This document shows positions 1 to 8,287 of a stretch of DNA of 64,000 bases, in pieces. The notes under the pieces were generated by a model that was not told the DNA's origin, ran no database searches, and saw only the letters and a list, made by a program, of their open reading frames with translations. Where the stretch lies: positions 62,001 to 126,000 of the forward strand of contig JADIZR010000012.1 of the NCBI GenBank assembly GCA_016704655.1, in the 5' to 3' direction. How positions within the stretch are numbered: the first letter of the stretch is position 1; each line of letters starts with the position of its first letter. The position numbers and the translations under genes were made by a program. This stretch comes from Pseudomonadota bacterium (GTDB lineage: Bacteria > Pseudomonadota > Gammaproteobacteria > Steroidobacterales > Steroidobacteraceae).

Positions 1-351
1 GCTCGATGCAGTGCGAACCACGTACTTGTTACCTGCGGGGCCGCTGTGGCGAATGGCATAGGTGCCGTCGCGCGGGCGGAAGCGCTCCTCCGACGTGACG
101 CGAAACCCGGCATCGCTGACCACCGGCTGGATGCGCTGGATCACCGAATACCAGCGGCCATCGGTGGCGATGTTGATGTCGCCGGGATACTCATGGATGT
201 CGCCGCCGTGCGCGGCAAGACAGTGTTCGAAAATGTCGCTGGCAGAGCGTCCATCGTCGAATTCAATTCCTGATCGCGCCTGCGGAAATGCGCTGCAGCC
301 AGCGAGAGCGACGATCAAGGCAAGCAGGATGGTTCGAGCGCAGCGAGTCAT
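1..351 (-). CDS. Putative lipoprotein, C-terminus outside the window
   Basis: The reading frame opens at an ATG at 351 and runs off the left edge (117 codons visible). The first 20 residues form a lipoprotein signal peptide: basic MTRCAR, a hydrophobic stretch, then the lipobox LAGCS, so the mature protein should be lipid-anchored in the envelope. The remainder (for example FDDGRSASDIFEHCLAAHG) matches no family I can name. It is transcribed in the same direction as the next two genes but is separated from them by a terminator. The function is unknown. Confidence 0.7.
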   Translation of the reverse strand, partial: MTRCARTILLALIVALAGCSAFPQARSGIEFDDGRSASDIFEHCLAAHGGDIHEYPGDINIATDGRWYSVIQRIQPVVSDAGFRVTSEERFRPRDGTYAIRHSGPAGNKYVVRTASS

Positions 352-484
352 CGGCGTGTTGGCAGGTGGAGACGTGCCATCACACTAGCCCTCCCGCCGT
401 GAAAGAGAAAGGCGTGAATGACAGGTTGCTTGGCCGCCGCCTGGCGCTTTTGCCTGTAAACCGGCGTAGCGTTACCCAAGACCA

Positions 485-515
485 CAAAAAAAGGCCGCCG
501 CAGGTGACGGCGGCA
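485..515 (-). terminator. Rho-independent terminator of the SnoaL-like gene
   Basis: Read on the minus strand, GCCGCC...GGCGGC forms a GC-rich hairpin followed by a run of seven T. It lies about 25 bases past the stop of the gene ending at 540, so it should end that transcript. Confidence 0.8.
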
Positions 516-539
516 AATTTATGGAGCGTCGTGCGGTTG

Positions 540-992
540 CTACTTCTTGATATCCGAGCCGTGACTGGCGACGCACTGCCATTTTCCGTCTGGCATTTTT
601 ACCCACGTATCGGTCCAGCGCTCATTCGAATCGAATGGCTTGCCCGACTCATCGGTACCCTTGCCCTTGAAACCGCCCGTCGCGATGGCCGTATCGCCAA
701 AGACCGTCACTTTCACATCCGGATACTCGACACTCTGGTACTTAGTCGCTTTCGCGACCGCCAGAGTCTCGGCCCGATTGCGGACCTTCCCTTCGGTGCT
801 CGTGTTCACGAACTTATCCGCGAGTAACGGCGCGACGAGATCGGGATTATTCGTCCTTTGAGACTCCATCCACTGACCTTCCAGCGTCGCAATCGCTTTC
901 TCGATTTCGCCGTTCGTCTGCTCAGCCTGCGCTATTGAAGTGCTCCCAAGCGACAGCACACCGAGCACACACCAAAGCCATGTCTTCTTCAT
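540..992 (-). CDS. Exported SnoaL/DUF4440-like (NTF2-fold) protein
   Basis: This encodes a 150-residue protein. Residues 1-23 are a Sec signal peptide ending SIAQA. The mature part has the pattern of the NTF2-like SnoaL/DUF4440 family: an N-terminal helix with LEGQWMESQRTNN, a central KFVNTSTEG, then strands with FGDTAIATG and RWTDTWVKMPDGKWQCVASH. Such domains bind small molecules or act as accessory folds, and no catalytic residue can be assigned here. The start at 992 is chosen because AAGGGG lies about 7 bases upstream; an ATG six bases earlier (998) abuts that site. It probably forms an operon with the gene 21 bases upstream (1014-1382). Confidence 0.8.
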   Translation of the reverse strand: MKKTWLWCVLGVLSLGSTSIAQAEQTNGEIEKAIATLEGQWMESQRTNNPDLVAPLLADKFVNTSTEGKVRNRAETLAVAKATKYQSVEYPDVKVTVFGDTAIATGGFKGKGTDESGKPFDSNERWTDTWVKMPDGKWQCVASHGSDIKK

Positions 993-1013
993 GATCATTC
1001 CCCTTTGCAAAGG

Positions 1014-1382
1014 CTACTTCAGCTCTTCGTACAGGCTGTCCGAAACGATCTTGCGCATCTGACTCATGCTCCTGAGCGTCGCCTGGTATTCCGCGTCCTT
1101 GGCGATTATGGAGTCTTCCGCGGCGAAGGACGCCATGTCGGCATACTCGACCGCAACGACGACAGAACCCGCGTTCGGGCCCGCAAAGCGCGCGCGCCAG
1201 GCCCGGACCGTTGACTTGCTGCCGAGGCGCTGCAGGCTCGCCTTGAGAGTGTTCAACTGGCCCATGTAAGCGGCCACGTCGTTCGTTTCAACCACGACGA
1301 CCCGCAGGACACTTGCTTCCGCGGAATTCGCGAGCACGAACAACCCCACCATGGCCGCCAGAATTACAGTAAGGCGTTTCAT
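1014..1382 (-). CDS. Small exported protein of unknown function
   Basis: This encodes a 122-residue protein with a clear signal peptide (MKRLTVILAAMVGLFVLA, cleavage near AEA) and a start at 1382 preceded by AGGGGA. The mature part alternates beta strands (VLRVVVVET, SVVVAVEYADM) with helices (LNTLKASLQRLG, LRSMSQMRKIV). This suggests a single alpha/beta dimeric-barrel type domain, but that is a fold guess, not a family hit. It is the first gene of a likely two-gene unit with the SnoaL-like gene. A periplasmic location is expected. Confidence 0.7.
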   Translation of the reverse strand: MKRLTVILAAMVGLFVLANSAEASVLRVVVVETNDVAAYMGQLNTLKASLQRLGSKSTVRAWRARFAGPNAGSVVVAVEYADMASFAAEDSIIAKDAEYQATLRSMSQMRKIVSDSLYEELK

Positions 1383-1555
1383 AGGATTTCCCCTGCTGTT
1401 GTTGGTATCAATCGATCCGGAGCTATCGTGCGCGCGTTGTAGCAGCACAGTCAAAATTTCTGCACCGGTGGGGCCGGCTCGTGGCGGACCGGCCTGGCGA
1501 GAGACAAGAACAAACGTGACCAATACCGCCCACGGACGACGCAAGGGGACGAATC

Positions 1556-1699
1556 ATGCTTCGAATGTCGCTGCTGGCCTCTCTGGCCGTGATCGGAGTT
1601 TCCGCAACCGCACAGTCGACAGAGATCTACATGAACTACGTGCCGAGCAAGGGGTCTGGAACCTCACGCATTCCCATGATCGCCTTCCCCCGCTCTTGA
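1556..1699 (+). CDS. 47-codon exported peptide or truncated gene
   Basis: A short frame starts at an ATG preceded by AAGGGGA and opens with a convincing signal peptide (MLRMSLLASLAVIGVSATAQS). It then stops after only 26 more codons. A good ribosome site plus a signal peptide and almost no mature domain suggests the 5' piece of a larger exported-protein gene cut off near the island boundary at about 1.75 kb. A genuine small secreted peptide is the alternative. No family is recognised. Confidence 0.4.
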   Translation: MLRMSLLASLAVIGVSATAQSTEIYMNYVPSKGSGTSRIPMIAFPRS

Positions 1700-1752
1700 T
1701 TATTCTGAGCCCCATGCACTGCAGCTGAGGCCAATGCACCGCATCGCTCTTT

Positions 1753-1838
1753 ACCCAGTTCGCGCCCGATCTGCGGGTGATACCCGCTGGAAGTGGTGGC
1801 CACGGACGGAATCGAACTATCGACACGCGGATTTTCAG
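1753..1838 (-). repeat. tRNA-Phe 3' remnant plus flank (attachment-like site 1)
   Basis: Bases 1794-1838 match the 3' half of the intact tRNA-Phe at 15597-15672 (anticodon arm to acceptor end, on the minus strand) with a few substitutions. The flank at about 1753-1790 (CCCAGTT, GCGGGTGATACCCG) resembles the sequence just downstream of the other two copies. Repeated tRNA 3' ends of this kind are the usual footprint of integrative elements. No integrase is present. Confidence 0.75.
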
Positions 1839-2388
1839 TCGGACGACTCGGGTGTGGACCGTGCAAGTGCTCGCCTGAACTCCTGGTGCGCGGCTTCATG
1901 CCCCTCCTCCAGCGACCAACAATGGATCGTCTCGAGATCGACGGCATGACGGTTTGCCACGCCACGGCTTGGTCGAGCGCCTGGCGATCTCGCCAATGGT
2001 AGAAGGCTGCGAGGCGGTCCATGACGCTCAGTGTGGGCGTAAGGATCTTGATGCTCAGGTCACCAACCGGGTATTCGCCCCACTCCCTTAGTAGTCGACG
2101 TCCTACCGCCAGCGGCCAGGACGGAAACTCGAGTGTATGAGTACAGTTCGGATGCACATAGTGCCGGCCGGACTCCCGAACGAAACCCAGTTTCCCCAGT
2201 GCAGCCTCGATCTCTCGATGATTTGCCGGTGAAACGAAGTCGAGGTCCTTGGAGGGATACAAGCCGCTCGAAGAGATCTGCACTGCACCGCCGCCGGACA
2301 GGACTGCCGTGATGCCGGCCACACTGAGTGCGTTCGAAACGGCCGCAGCGATCTCCTCAATCGAGGATGCTGCCGACAACGGCTTCAC
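1835..2388 (-). pseudogene. AbiEii-like nucleotidyltransferase, frameshifted
   Basis: The 5' two thirds encode a nucleotidyltransferase-fold protein of the AbiEii/DUF6036 type: GGGAV near residue 32 and KDLDFV near residue 47 correspond to the GG...DxD active-site region. At 1956-1965 a 5-bp tandem duplication (GTGGC twice on the minus strand) shifts the frame. Past it, the ancestral frame clearly continues (VANRHAVDLETIHCWS, then EEGHEAAHQEF) to a stop at 1835-1837, exactly where the tRNA remnant begins. Its start overlaps the end of the winged-helix gene by 4 bases, the usual layout of these antitoxin-toxin-like pairs. Confidence 0.75.
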
Positions 2389-2714
2389 AGCGCCTTACCG
2401 CTGCGTCGCGGTCGCGTGCGTCGGCGGTAGTAGCGCTGCTGCTCGGCCGTGGGCAGGCTTTCGAGCGCGAGACCGAGAAGTCCCCGCAAGGCAGGGACGA
2501 GCGGGTTGCGCGGATTCCATTGATAGAGTCGGGTACGACCGATCAGCCGACTGACCAACACTCCGCCGGCCTCGAGCTTGATCAATTGCTTCTGCACCTG
2601 GCTCTGGGCAATGCCGAACGTGTCGGCGATCTCGCGCCCGTAGGCCTGTTCGTAGTTCTGGAGATAGAGCAGGACCTTTTCCGCGGTGGGGCTGCCGACG
2701 ATTGCTTTCAGCAA
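2385..2714 (-). CDS. Winged-helix regulator paired with the nucleotidyltransferase
   Basis: This encodes a 109-residue DNA-binding protein. Residues about 10-60 form a winged helix (YGREIADTFGIAQSQVQKQL, then a wing GGVLVSRLIGRTRLYQWNP), ending in a basic tail. Such regulators typically precede an AbiEii/DUF6036-type nucleotidyltransferase and act as antitoxin or autorepressor. The start is a TTG at 2714 with AGGTG 8 bases upstream; no in-frame ATG is available. A perfect inverted repeat 25 bases upstream is a plausible autoregulatory operator. Confidence 0.75.
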   Translation of the reverse strand: MLKAIVGSPTAEKVLLYLQNYEQAYGREIADTFGIAQSQVQKQLIKLEAGGVLVSRLIGRTRLYQWNPRNPLVPALRGLLGLALESLPTAEQQRYYRRRTRPRRSGKAL

Positions 2715-2738
2715 GGTTGGTGCACCTAATAGGCCATT

Positions 2739-2757
2739 TGACCTATAATGTAGGTCA
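2739..2757. promoter_or_regulatory. Inverted repeat, probable operator of the winged-helix gene
   Basis: TGACCTA-TAATG-TAGGTCA is a perfect 7-bp inverted repeat 25 bases upstream of the regulator start and inside its expected promoter. Autoregulation is inferred from position and symmetry. Confidence 0.6.
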
Positions 2758-2825
2758 CTAGAGATGCGAGATCAAGCGCCAAAGAGCATTTCGAGCCAGT
2801 TGCCCTTCCCGAAGGATTGGTAACA

Positions 2826-2862
2826 GTGTGAACCGGCGTCGAGGATTGACCAGCGCCTGGTC
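2826..2862. repeat. Copy of an IS-end-like sequence
   Basis: This stretch (GTGTGAACCGGCGTCGAGG and following ATTGACCAGCG) closely matches 14126-14154 and the inverted arm at 14273-14288. It looks like a solitary end of a mobile element, possibly IS21-like given the TTGACCAG units. Confidence 0.5.
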
Positions 2863-2865
2863 AAA

Positions 2866-3140
2866 CTACAACGCTTGTTCATGGGTCGACACTACGTTCG
2901 ACGGCAGTCGCCACTCAATCGTGTCTGCCAGCCAGGACCTGTCGCCTTCCAATTGGCAATCACTTCCGGCGGCAACCGCAGTGATAGAAGTCTGCGTGGA
3001 TGCTGCAGCTTCGGGCGCCCTCGGCGAACCAGCTTGTCGCCCCGGTACAAGTCGGCACCAGCGATCCACTCATCGGTAACCTCCGGCGGCACACTCGTCA
3101 CGACTGAAGTACGGACGGAGCCTTTTCGCTTTGCGCTCAT
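2866..3140 (-). pseudogene. BrnA-type antitoxin, degraded C-terminus
   Basis: From an ATG at 3140 the frame encodes a recognisable BrnA antitoxin: GRPK followed by the ribbon-helix-helix part LLSLRLPPEVIANWKATGPG and WQTRL. The expected final helix is missing; the frame changes near 2905 and stops early, while an alternative frame (EWRLPSNVVSTHEQAL) runs to a stop at 2866. It lies directly downstream of the BrnT remnant, so this is a dead BrnTA module. Confidence 0.65.
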
Positions 3141-3300
3141 GACAATGCGTCATGCTGATGATGCGCCTTGCCGAACCGCGTGGTGTCCAGACGAACACAA
3201 CCAAACGTGAATCGAGCGTCCCGACCGTCACAAATCGAGGCTCACCGTAGCCGAAGCGGTCATCGACGCGAAGGACCGTCGTGCTACCTGCGGGGCGTAA
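3135..3300 (-). pseudogene. BrnT-type toxin, C-terminal remnant
   Basis: Reverse translation shows VDDRFGYGEPRFVTVG followed by RLVVFVWTPRG and ARRIISM, the characteristic second half of BrnT ribonuclease toxins. The N-terminal half is scrambled or missing. A trace of the DGPS region occurs in another frame near 3270. It precedes and overlaps the BrnA frame, as in functional brnTA operons. Confidence 0.6.
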
Positions 3301-3351
3301 AGCTCGATTTCATCCGATGCACCGTCGATTGCCTCGAGGTATTCGCACAAT

Positions 3352-4098
3352 TCATAGCCGATAGTCCGGCTCCACCTCGTCGAGGATTTCCCGCAACGCA
3401 TCAAAATGCTTCCGGGAATAGTCGTCGGGGTAGGTCAGCCACTGCGCACAGGTCTTGGCTGCTACTGACTCCGGTATCAGCGCAGGCTTCAGACCCGTCG
3501 CCAGCGCCAGCAGTTGTACCTTCGCGGCACGCTCCAGGTAGTACAAGTCGTCGAACGCCGCAGCGATCGAGGTGCCAACCACCAGTGCGCCGTGATTGCC
3601 CATCATCAGCACGCTCTTGTCGGCGCCGAGCAGTGCGGCCACGCGTTCGCCCTCCGCTGCGCTGAGCGCCATCCCGTCGTAGTCTCGGTCATAGGCGACA
3701 CGGCCATGAAAGCGGCAGGCGTTCTGGTCCAGCATCAGCAGTTCGAAGTCCTTGATGCAGCAGAGCGCAGTCGCATGTGGCATGTGCGTGTGCAGGATGC
3801 AATGCGCCTGCGGCAGGCGTCGATGCAGGTGCGCATGCAGGTACCAGGCGGTGGGGTCCGGCGCGTTGGGGCCTTCGGTCGAGGATTCGTCGCGCGCGTC
3901 CAGCAACAGCAGTTCGCTGGCACGGACGCGCGAGAAATGCCGTCCGTTCGGATTCATCAGGAAGCGGCAGCGGTCGTCCGAGATGGCAAGGCTGAAATGG
4001 TTGGCGATCGACTCGTGCCAGTCGAGCCGGGCCGCCCAGCGAAATGCCGCGGCCAGGTCGGCACGGGCCTCGGCTTCGGTCGGCGGTATGATTCTCAT
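3352..4098 (-). CDS. Class II aldolase/adducin family protein
   Basis: This encodes a 248-residue cytosolic enzyme of the class II aldolase/adducin fold. Visible features are the N-terminal ESIANHFSLAI segment, NPNGRHFSRV, the zinc-ligand region YLHAHLHRRLPQAHCILHTH, and the late MMGNHGALVVG. Family members cleave or epimerise phosphorylated or free short sugars and hydroxy acids using Zn2+; the substrate cannot be read from sequence. It is divergent from the oxygenase / PLP-enzyme pair across about 120 bases, suggesting a shared regulatory region and a joint catabolic role. Confidence 0.85.
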   Translation of the reverse strand: MRIIPPTEAEARADLAAAFRWAARLDWHESIANHFSLAISDDRCRFLMNPNGRHFSRVRASELLLLDARDESSTEGPNAPDPTAWYLHAHLHRRLPQAHCILHTHMPHATALCCIKDFELLMLDQNACRFHGRVAYDRDYDGMALSAAEGERVAALLGADKSVLMMGNHGALVVGTSIAAAFDDLYYLERAAKVQLLALATGLKPALIPESVAAKTCAQWLTYPDDYSRKHFDALREILDEVEPDYRL

Positions 4099-4215
4099 GA
4101 CGTGACTCCGGCGTGCGACCAGCAGACTCTAGGGTTGGCTCCGGGGCAAAGCAACGCTCACCGGGCCAGGTGCATGCTGCATTACACTCGCACGCGCAAC
4201 GCCAGGAACCATAGG

Positions 4216-5035
4216 ATGAACCTGTCACTCAGCCCCGAGCAGTTCGCCGCGGAAGGTGTCGCCCTGGTCCGTGGCCTGGTGCCGGAGTCGCTGCTTGGCA
4301 GCATCAATGGCGTGATGCGCGCGCAGGCCGCGCGCGTGATGGCAGCGCTCGGCAACCGGCCGATCGGCATCGGCAGCCGGAACGGCTATCACGAACTGGT
4401 CCAACGCTCACCGGGAAGGTTCGATGTCCCGATGCATGAACAAGACCTGGTGCCGATCTGGGGCGCCCAAGGGCTCGATGGCGGCTGACGTACCGTGGCT
4501 GGGGCTGGTTCGCGCCGTGCTTGGGCCCGATGCCAGGCCGTCCTTTTGCGGGGTGGTTTTCTCGCGGCCCGGCTCACCCGCGCAGCAGTGGCACATCGAC
4601 TCTCCGCACGAGGCGGCGGAGCCGAGGGCCGCGCATGCCGTGAATGTACTGGTGGCGCTGGCCGACATCCCGCTGGCGGCCGGCCCGACCGAGGTGGCGC
4701 GCGGCACGCACCTGCTGACGAACCATCTGCAGCGCCCGTGGCTGGACCGCAACAGCCTCCTGTATCAGTCCGAGACGGAAAAGGTCACGCCAGCGACGCT
4801 ACGACAACCCGGGCAGGCGGAAGCCGCTGCAACTCAACCTGTCGCGCAGGCGATGGCGGCGGGGGATTGCCTGATCTTCGACGACCGCATCCTGCACCGA
4901 GGCCTTGCCAACGGCAGCCAGCAGGAGCGCTGGGTGGCGTATTTCAGCTACCTGCGACCGCGCCCGGGCCTCGAGCAAATCGCCGATACGCATTTCGAGG
5001 CATCAAGATCACTGTTCGGGAGCCAATCACGATGA
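4216..5035 (+). pseudogene. Phytanoyl-CoA dioxygenase family protein, +1 frameshift
   Basis: Two adjacent frames together make one Fe(II)/2-oxoglutarate oxygenase. The first (4216-4488) begins MNLSLSPEQFAAEGVALVRG and ends soon after EQDLVPIWG. The second continues VPWLGLVRAVLGP, holds the iron-binding HID motif in QQWHIDSPH and the distal histidine in DDRILHRGL, and stops at 5035. One extra base between about 4441 and 4490 separates them; either an assembly error or a young mutation would explain it. The stop overlaps the next start (ATGA), so the genes are translationally coupled. The substrate is unknown. Confidence 0.75.
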
Positions 5036-6267
5036 CACGTCTAGACCTCGACTTCGTGCGCGCGCAGTTTCCGGCGTTTGCAGAGCCGTCGCTCGCGCGG
5101 TTCAGTCACTTCGAAAATGCCGGTGGCTCATTTGTCTGCCGGCCGGTCATCGATGCGCTCGACGGCTTCTATCGACGCTCGAAAGTGCAGCCGTACTACC
5201 CTTACGAGCCATCGCACGCCGCGGGCATGCAGATGGATCGCGCCCGGCAGCGCCTCGCCGCGTGGCTCAATGTCGACGTCGACGAATTGCACCTCGGGCC
5301 CTCCACGTCCCAGAACACGTACGTGCTGGCAAATGCGTTCCGCCGCTACCTGCAGCCCGGCGACGAGATCGTGGTCACGAGCCAGGATCACGAAGCCAAC
5401 ATCGGCGCCTGGGTGCGGCTGCGTGACGAGGGCATCATCGTGCGCACCTGGGAGGTCGACGCACAGGGCGCACTTCGACCTGAGGCGCTCACTGCCTTGC
5501 TTGGTCCGCGCACCCGGCTGGTCGCATTCACGCATTGCTCGAACGTCATCGGCAGCGTGCACCCCGTTCGCGAGTGGTGCGAAATCGTGCATCGGGCGGG
5601 CGCCATAGCCGTCGTTGACGGCGTTTCCTACGCCCCGCACGGGTTGCCGGACGTAGCTGCGCTCGGCGCGGACGTCTATTTGTTCTCTTTGTACAAGGTG
5701 TACGGTCCGCACCTCGGTGCCATGGTCGTGCGTCGTGAGCTTGCTGCGGCACTGCCGTCACAGGCTCATTTCTTCAAGTCCGATGCAATCCCGGGGCGCT
5801 TCACCCCCGCGGGGCCCGATCATGCGCAGGTCGCGGCCGTTAACGGTGTCGTCGATTACTTCGAGTCCGTCGCCGCGCATCACGCTCGCAACGATGATAT
5901 GTCGGTGGCCGCGCAGGCACAGCTGGTGCGGACGTTGTTCCAACGTGCCGAATCGGCATTGCTGGCACCGTTGCTCGATTTTTTGTCCGCGCATCCGCGC
6001 GTGCGTTTGATCGGCTCGGCGCAGGCGATCGATCGCGCACCGACGGTGGCTTTCACGGTAGAGGGCGTGTCGTCCGTCGAGGTGGCGCAGGCGCTGGCAC
6101 GTGTCGACATCGGCGTCGGCCACGGGAATTTTTACGCGTACCGTCTCATGCAACCACTGGGAATCGACCCGGCTGAAGGCGTCGTGCGCGCCTCGTTCGT
6201 TCATTACACGTCGGGCGCTGACGTGGACCGGCTCATCGCCGGGCTGGAGTCGACCCTGGGCAGCTGA
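5032..6267 (+). CDS. Aminotransferase class V / cysteine desulfurase-like enzyme
   Basis: This encodes a 411-residue PLP-dependent enzyme of fold type I, class V. Seen are FENAGGSFVCRPV near the N-terminus, GPSTSQNTYVLAN, the aspartate in AVVDGVSYAPHG, and the Schiff-base lysine in FSLYKVYGPHLG (about residue 221). Relatives include SufS/Csd desulfurases and kynureninase-like lyases; no active-site cysteine loop of the SufS type stands out, so a carbon-nitrogen or carbon-sulfur lyase is equally possible. The start at 5032 overlaps the oxygenase stop. The 3' end abuts a truncated antitoxin copy that begins within the stop region. Confidence 0.8.
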   Translation: MTRLDLDFVRAQFPAFAEPSLARFSHFENAGGSFVCRPVIDALDGFYRRSKVQPYYPYEPSHAAGMQMDRARQRLAAWLNVDVDELHLGPSTSQNTYVLANAFRRYLQPGDEIVVTSQDHEANIGAWVRLRDEGIIVRTWEVDAQGALRPEALTALLGPRTRLVAFTHCSNVIGSVHPVREWCEIVHRAGAIAVVDGVSYAPHGLPDVAALGADVYLFSLYKVYGPHLGAMVVRRELAAALPSQAHFFKSDAIPGRFTPAGPDHAQVAAVNGVVDYFESVAAHHARNDDMSVAAQAQLVRTLFQRAESALLAPLLDFLSAHPRVRLIGSAQAIDRAPTVAFTVEGVSSVEVAQALARVDIGVGHGNFYAYRLMQPLGIDPAEGVVRASFVHYTSGADVDRLIAGLESTLGS

Positions 6268-6476
6268 TACGGCATGCCCTCGGCGAGCGCCCGCTTCTGC
6301 AGCGCGCGCAGATCGTTGGAGGAAATGCGGATGTTGATTCGGCTGTCCTTGGTGAATGTCGCTTCGGCCACCTTGCGATGGCGCGCCCACTCACGCGAGC
6401 GGTTCTTCACAGGCTTCAACTTGCCGGATTCGAATGCCTCAAGAATCTCCTTTTCGTCTGCATCAAGTTTGCTCAT
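6268..6476 (-). pseudogene. Truncated CopG-type antitoxin, duplicate of the 14.9 kb copy
   Basis: From the ATG at 6476 the product (MSKLDADEKEILEAFESGK onward to ALAEGMPYQ) is nearly identical to the antitoxin at 14861-15160 but loses its C-terminus at the junction with the PLP-enzyme gene. Nucleotide similarity between the copies spans about 6260-6515 and 14945-15207. The toxin gene next to the other copy is absent here apart from a few bases, so this is an orphan fragment. Confidence 0.75.
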
Positions 6477-6779
6477 CGGATTCACCCAGGTACTGTCTGG
6501 AGGCCTGGCGGCTTGGAATGGTGGCGACTCTCGGGGCATCCAAAGCAGAATCTTTTGATCGGGCGCCGATGTCCCGGATTGACAATGGCAAGGCATTCCT
6601 ACAACCGGAGGTTCGGTGTCGCCGTCAAGGCTGGTCGCGTCGGCCACACCGGACACAGTGCCTCGACAACTGCCATCAGCTCGTCAAGCGAGGTGAACGG
6701 GTCTGACGCCGGTAAATCATTCGGCCGTGGATCCCCACGGCCTGGCGACCGGACAAACGCGGTCTGCGGGACCAGCGGC

Positions 6780-7316
6780 TCAAACGAGGTTGGCGAGGAT
6801 CTGGTCAAGCAATGGCTCCCGGTCGAAAAGCCGGAAATAGTCGCGGATCGAAACCAAGTCCGCCCTGTCGCGATTGGCCCGCAGAAGTGCCCGGATGTCC
6901 TCCAGGTCCTGGGTTCGACGCGGGTCATTGACGAACCCCTGCAGCTTGAATGCGATGAGGCCCTCCAGTGCAACGACCCGCAATTCGCCGAACGGTGTCT
7001 GGTATGACACGGCCGAGGCCAGCAAGGCCGCAGCGGCCGGCCGGATCGCGAACAGGAAGTCCACACGCTCATCACCACGAACGTAATTGGCGACGTCGGC
7101 ACTGCGATGCAGGCACTGGTAGCCCAGCTTGCACAGCTCGCGGTCGATGGCATCAGCCAGTCCGGCATCTGCGAGGAGGTCGACATCGCTGGTGGCACGG
7201 ATGACGTTGTAAGGCACCAGTGCCAACCCACCGATCAATGCAGTGGCCGCACCCAGGCTGTCCATGCAAAGGATGATTTCTTTGATCTGTCGGCCGAGCC
7301 TCGAGACGGGCACCAT
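6780..7316 (-). CDS. Nucleotidyltransferase-fold protein (AbiEii/DUF6036-like)
   Basis: This encodes a 178-residue protein, taking the ATG at 7316 as start (weak ribosome site; the frame is open further upstream without recognisable content). ALIGGLALVPYN and RATSDVDLLAD give the GG...DxD nucleotidyltransferase signature. The C-terminal half (VVALEGLIAFKLQGFVNDP, then TQDLEDIRALL) is typical of AbiEii-like toxins and DUF6036 proteins. A downstream open stretch in another frame (6599 to about 6776, with SLDELMAVVEALCPVWPTRP) may be its small partner, but no good start codon is seen. An upstream antitoxin is not evident. Confidence 0.7.
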   Translation of the reverse strand: MVPVSRLGRQIKEIILCMDSLGAATALIGGLALVPYNVIRATSDVDLLADAGLADAIDRELCKLGYQCLHRSADVANYVRGDERVDFLFAIRPAAAALLASAVSYQTPFGELRVVALEGLIAFKLQGFVNDPRRTQDLEDIRALLRANRDRADLVSIRDYFRLFDREPLLDQILANLV

Positions 7317-7810
7317 GTCCCGATGGTGCCAAGATCGGTGGCGTAAGTCGACCCGAGCCCTCAACGACGACCCGTTCGCACCTGTGCTCCGCAATTGCCC
7401 GATCGCGCCAGAGCAGACGCCAACAGATATTCGTGCTGCAAACCGCCCAGCACCGATCTGGCGTGTTAGCCGGCGGCGTCGAAGTGCCGCCCTGGGCCGG
7501 CGTGCAGCTCGGCTCGACGTGATCTTGTTCATCATGGCCGTGCTGGCGCTCGCGATCGCGGTATTGCACATCGTGCGCCTCGCGCTGCGGGACGCGCGCT
7601 ACGTTTCGTGTGCCGCTGCTGTGGGTGCTACACTTTTGCGTGGATTCCCGTGCACCTGCTGCTGCGGGTCGTCCTGTTTTGCGCTGAAGCGGCGCGTATG
7701 CGCGGCAAACGGCTCCTTAATAGACCTTGTGGCTCGTGGCCGCCGCAGACAGAAGGAAGACCTCCTGCGCCACGACCGATTTCCACCATGACAGTTGTCG
7801 GGAGTACATC
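7317..7810. other. Non-coding stretch
   Basis: No convincing gene, RNA or repeat is visible in these roughly 490 bases. Open frames here have no recognisable content or ribosome sites. It separates the minus-strand nucleotidyltransferase from the plus-strand cytochrome. Confidence 0.5.
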
Positions 7811-8287
7811 ATGAAGGCACAGACGTTGACGATGGCTCTGCCGGTCGGTTTTGCGGTTCTCGTGACGCTCGCAGCGTGTGGCAGCAAGAAGGAAACTCCG
7901 CCATCCACGCCGGCCGCGACATCGACCGAGGCCGCTGCGCCTGCGGCACCCGTCGCCGCCGCGGCGACTACCGCAGCACAGGGCGGCAGCGCCGACGGAG
8001 CGCAGATTTACAGGATCAGCTGCTCGACTTGCCACGGTGTCGAGGGCAAAGGCGACGGCATCGCCGCGGCGGCCTTGAACCCCAAGCCCGTGAACTTTGC
8101 GGCCGGCGATTTCAAGTACGACACCAACGGCAACGGCACGCCGGGCGAGATCGAGGACATCATGACGATCATCCGCGACGGCACGGCCAAACACAGCGGC
8201 TCCGCGCTCATGGCACCCTGGCCGCAGCTCTCGGAGGCGCAGCGGGAGGCGGTCGCCGAGTACGTGAAAGCGTTGCACACCGGCTGA
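7811..8287 (+). CDS. Cytochrome c lipoprotein (monoheme)
   Basis: This encodes a 158-residue protein. It starts with a lipoprotein signal peptide (lipobox TLAACG, anchor Cys about residue 23), then an Ala/Pro/Thr-rich linker of about 35 residues, then a class I cytochrome c domain with the heme-binding CSTCH near residue 76 and an axial Met candidate in SALMAPWPQL. It should be tethered to a membrane facing the periplasm and carry electrons. The ATG at 7811 follows GGGAG. The neighbours give no redox partner; a second cytochrome c lies at 13273-13980 on the next island. Confidence 0.85.
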   Translation: MKAQTLTMALPVGFAVLVTLAACGSKKETPPSTPAATSTEAAAPAAPVAAAATTAAQGGSADGAQIYRISCSTCHGVEGKGDGIAAAALNPKPVNFAAGDFKYDTNGNGTPGEIEDIMTIIRDGTAKHSGSALMAPWPQLSEAQREAVAEYVKALHTG

